Below, piece by piece: positions 5,382 to 6,800 of a DNA stretch of 6,800 nt. The stretch spans positions 1-6,800 of the forward strand of contig JALVAU010000343.1 in the NCBI GenBank assembly GCA_027011025.1, in the 5' to 3' direction. The notes under the pieces were generated by a model. It was given only the letters and a program-made list of their open reading frames with translations, made no database searches and was not told where the DNA came from. The stretch is from Campylobacteraceae bacterium. GTDB lineage: Bacteria > Campylobacterota > Campylobacteria > Campylobacterales > Sulfurospirillaceae. Each line of letters starts with the position of its first letter. The first letter of the stretch is position 1. The position numbers and the translations under genes are program-made.

Positions 5382-6800
5382 CTTGGTCTTGAAAACAGAT
5401 ATCCTTGTGAAAAATCGACACCTAAATTACACAAAATATCAAATGTAGCTTCATCTTCAACAAATTCAGCTATAGTCTTTATATTCATTTTCTTAGCAAA
5501 ATGCAAAATACTCTCCACGGTTGCAAGCTGAGCTCTGTTTTTATCAATATTTTTTATCAAAGAGCCGTCTATCTTAATAAAATCTATATTCAGCCTAGCC
5601 AAATATCCAAAATTAGAATAGCCTGTTCCAAAATCATCAATAGCTATTTTGCAACCATATCTCTTTACAAGCCTGATAAAAACCAATAGCTCTTCAAAAT
5701 TTTCTATTCCTTCAGATTCAACTATCTCTAAAACAACTCTTGAACCACATCTATATTTTTCAAGATGTTTTATTAATACTCCAACTACTTTATTTGACAG
5801 GATATCTTGGAGCGATAAGTTTATGGAAAATTCATACTTTTCATCAGCAAACTTCGCAAATGATTTTTCTATCATAATTTTTGTAAGTCTATTGTATAAT
5901 TTTGCTTTTTTTGCATGCTCTAGGAAAAAAAATGGTGAAATTATCTTGCCATTATTCTCTTTTAGTCTGATTAAAGATTCGTATTTTGTTATTTTTTTGG
6001 TTTGATTATCCACAATTCCCTGAAAAAAGGGTATAAATCTATCCTCCTTTAGGCCCTGTTTTATATTCGTAATCACCCTTATATTGTCCTCAATTTGCTT
6101 TACCAAACTTTTATTGTCATTAAAAAATACTATTTGTTGCTTAGATGATTTTGACTCCTTTAGTGCAATATGAGCTTGCTTGTAGATATCTGCTCTTTTT
6201 CCATATGCAACACCACAAGACAAAAAAATAGATAAATCGTTGTGTAGAAGCATATAATTATCACTTTCCAATTCTAATACCATATTAGTTATCTCATTTC
6301 TAGCTACTTCATCTAAGCCATGTCTGCAGAGTACTGCAAATTCATCTCCACTTATTCTAAACACTTCTGTCTTGATTTTTTTAAGATTTTGTGCAAACTT
6401 CTTTAAAAATAGATCACCTTGTTCATAACCAAAATAGTCATTAATATCTGAAAATCTATCAATATTGATAAGAATCAATGAAGCTTTATCCTCTTTTTCT
6501 GCGCTTAGAATATGATGTAATGCACTTCTATTTTGGATACCTGTTAGATCATCTTTGTATTGCTGTTTTATAATTTCATCTTTCTTTACAAGTTCACTTA
6601 CATCTATTCTTGCTGAAATATACTCTAGTATTTCACCATCATCATCTAGAATTGGCATAATGGTACTCTTTACATAGTAGTCACTTCCATCTTTGGCAAG
6701 ATTTTTAATAGTTCCTTTCCATACTTTTTTAGAAGTTATAGTTCTCCACAAATTCACAAATATATCTCTATCTGTATCTGGATGCTTTATTATATTATGA
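5363..6800 (-). CDS. PAS-GGDEF-EAL cyclic-di-GMP signalling protein, N-terminal part beyond the window
   Basis: A putative bifunctional c-di-GMP synthase/phosphodiesterase; 478 codons are visible and the frame stays open to the right edge. Counting from the edge, 1-68 is the end of a PAS sensor domain (IIKHPDTDRDIFVNLW, VWKGTIKN, DGSDYYV). A GTG at 6757 falls inside this domain and is not a believable start. The GGDEF domain spans about 82-226, with DDLTGIQNR, NIDRFSDIND and signature SGDEF (150-154); no RxxD inhibitory site is seen five residues upstream. The EAL domain spans about 236-474, with ESLIRL in place of EALIR (E274), N327 in INLS, E358 in LEIVE, DDFGTGYSN (D388, D389), KIDGSLI (K409), AEFVED (E445) and QGYLFSRP (Q465), so the phosphodiesterase site looks complete. 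The input signal and membrane topology lie in the missing part. It is convergent with ftsZ and shares no operon with it. Confidence 0.93.
   Translation of the reverse strand, partial: HNIIKHPDTDRDIFVNLWRTITSKKVWKGTIKNLAKDGSDYYVKSTIMPILDDDGEILEYISARIDVSELVKKDEIIKQQYKDDLTGIQNRSALHHILSAEKEDKASLILINIDRFSDINDYFGYEQGDLFLKKFAQNLKKIKTEVFRISGDEFAVLCRHGLDEVARNEITNMVLELESDNYMLLHNDLSIFLSCGVAYGKRADIYKQAHIALKESKSSKQQIVFFNDNKSLVKQIEDNIRVITNIKQGLKEDRFIPFFQGIVDNQTKKITKYESLIRLKENNGKIISPFFFLEHAKKAKLYNRLTKIMIEKSFAKFADEKYEFSINLSLQDILSNKVVGVLIKHLEKYRCGSRVVLEIVESEGIENFEELLVFIRLVKRYGCKIAIDDFGTGYSNFGYLARLNIDFIKIDGSLIKNIDKNRAQLATVESILHFAKKMNIKTIAEFVEDEATFDILCNLGVDFSQGYLFSRPSQELMN

Noticed and set aside
5649..6005. 118-codon plus-strand open frame opposite the EAL domain
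   Set aside because: It overlaps conserved EAL catalytic motifs on the other strand and has no ribosome binding site or family resemblance.
6755..6757. GTG as the start codon of the GGDEF-EAL gene
   Set aside because: The frame continues open to the window edge and the upstream 14 codons complete a typical PAS motif (NIIKHPDTDRDIF before NLW), so the true start lies outside.
1..6800. Defence island, mobile element, CRISPR array or novel multi-gene system
   Set aside because: All five genes belong to known families, composition looks uniform by eye, and there are no spaced repeats, transposase genes or terminal inverted repeats.

Overview
The window looks like an ordinary chromosomal segment of a Campylobacterota (epsilonproteobacterial) bacterium. 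The reasons are high A+T content (roughly two thirds by eye), A/T-rich codon choice, and a PpiD-like gene followed directly by ftsA and ftsZ, an order I recall from Campylobacter and its relatives. The nearest protein resemblances I recognise also fit that phylum, possibly a free-living Sulfurimonas- or Arcobacter-like member. The genus is inference. I see no rRNA, tRNA, CRISPR array, insertion sequence, phage gene or attachment site. No stretch over 300 bases lacks a gene.

Layout: (1) 1-1282, minus strand: bioA, the PLP aminotransferase of biotin synthesis, running off the left edge just short of its stop. (2) 1283-1373: a 91-bp divergent intergenic region holding overlapping, back-to-back -10 elements, a broken dyad around them and a small hairpin. 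(3) 1374-5331, plus strand: a tightly packed operon of a membrane-anchored PpiD/SurA-N-type periplasmic chaperone, ftsA (TTG start abutting the previous stop) and ftsZ (its ribosome binding site touching the ftsA stop). (4) 5332-5381: the convergent junction, with an 11-bp perfect inverted repeat that overlaps the last codons of the next gene. (5) 5363-6800, minus strand: a PAS-GGDEF-EAL cyclic-di-GMP signalling protein whose N-terminal part lies beyond the right edge.

Working together: FtsZ polymerises into the division ring and FtsA tethers it to the inner membrane through a C-terminal amphipathic helix. The PpiD-like protein sits upstream in the same transcription unit and probably assists secreted or outer-membrane proteins at the periplasmic face of the inner membrane, so envelope biogenesis and division may be co-expressed. 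BioA (biotin, hence fatty-acid synthesis) shares only the promoter region, and the c-di-GMP enzyme only a terminator region. There is no sign of a defence or mobile system. The points most worth checking are the apparent lack of a parvulin catalytic domain in the PpiD homologue, the Tyr-to-Cys change at the BioA substrate-pocket tyrosine, the SGDEF/ESL motif variants in the c-di-GMP enzyme, and the interlocked divergent promoters.
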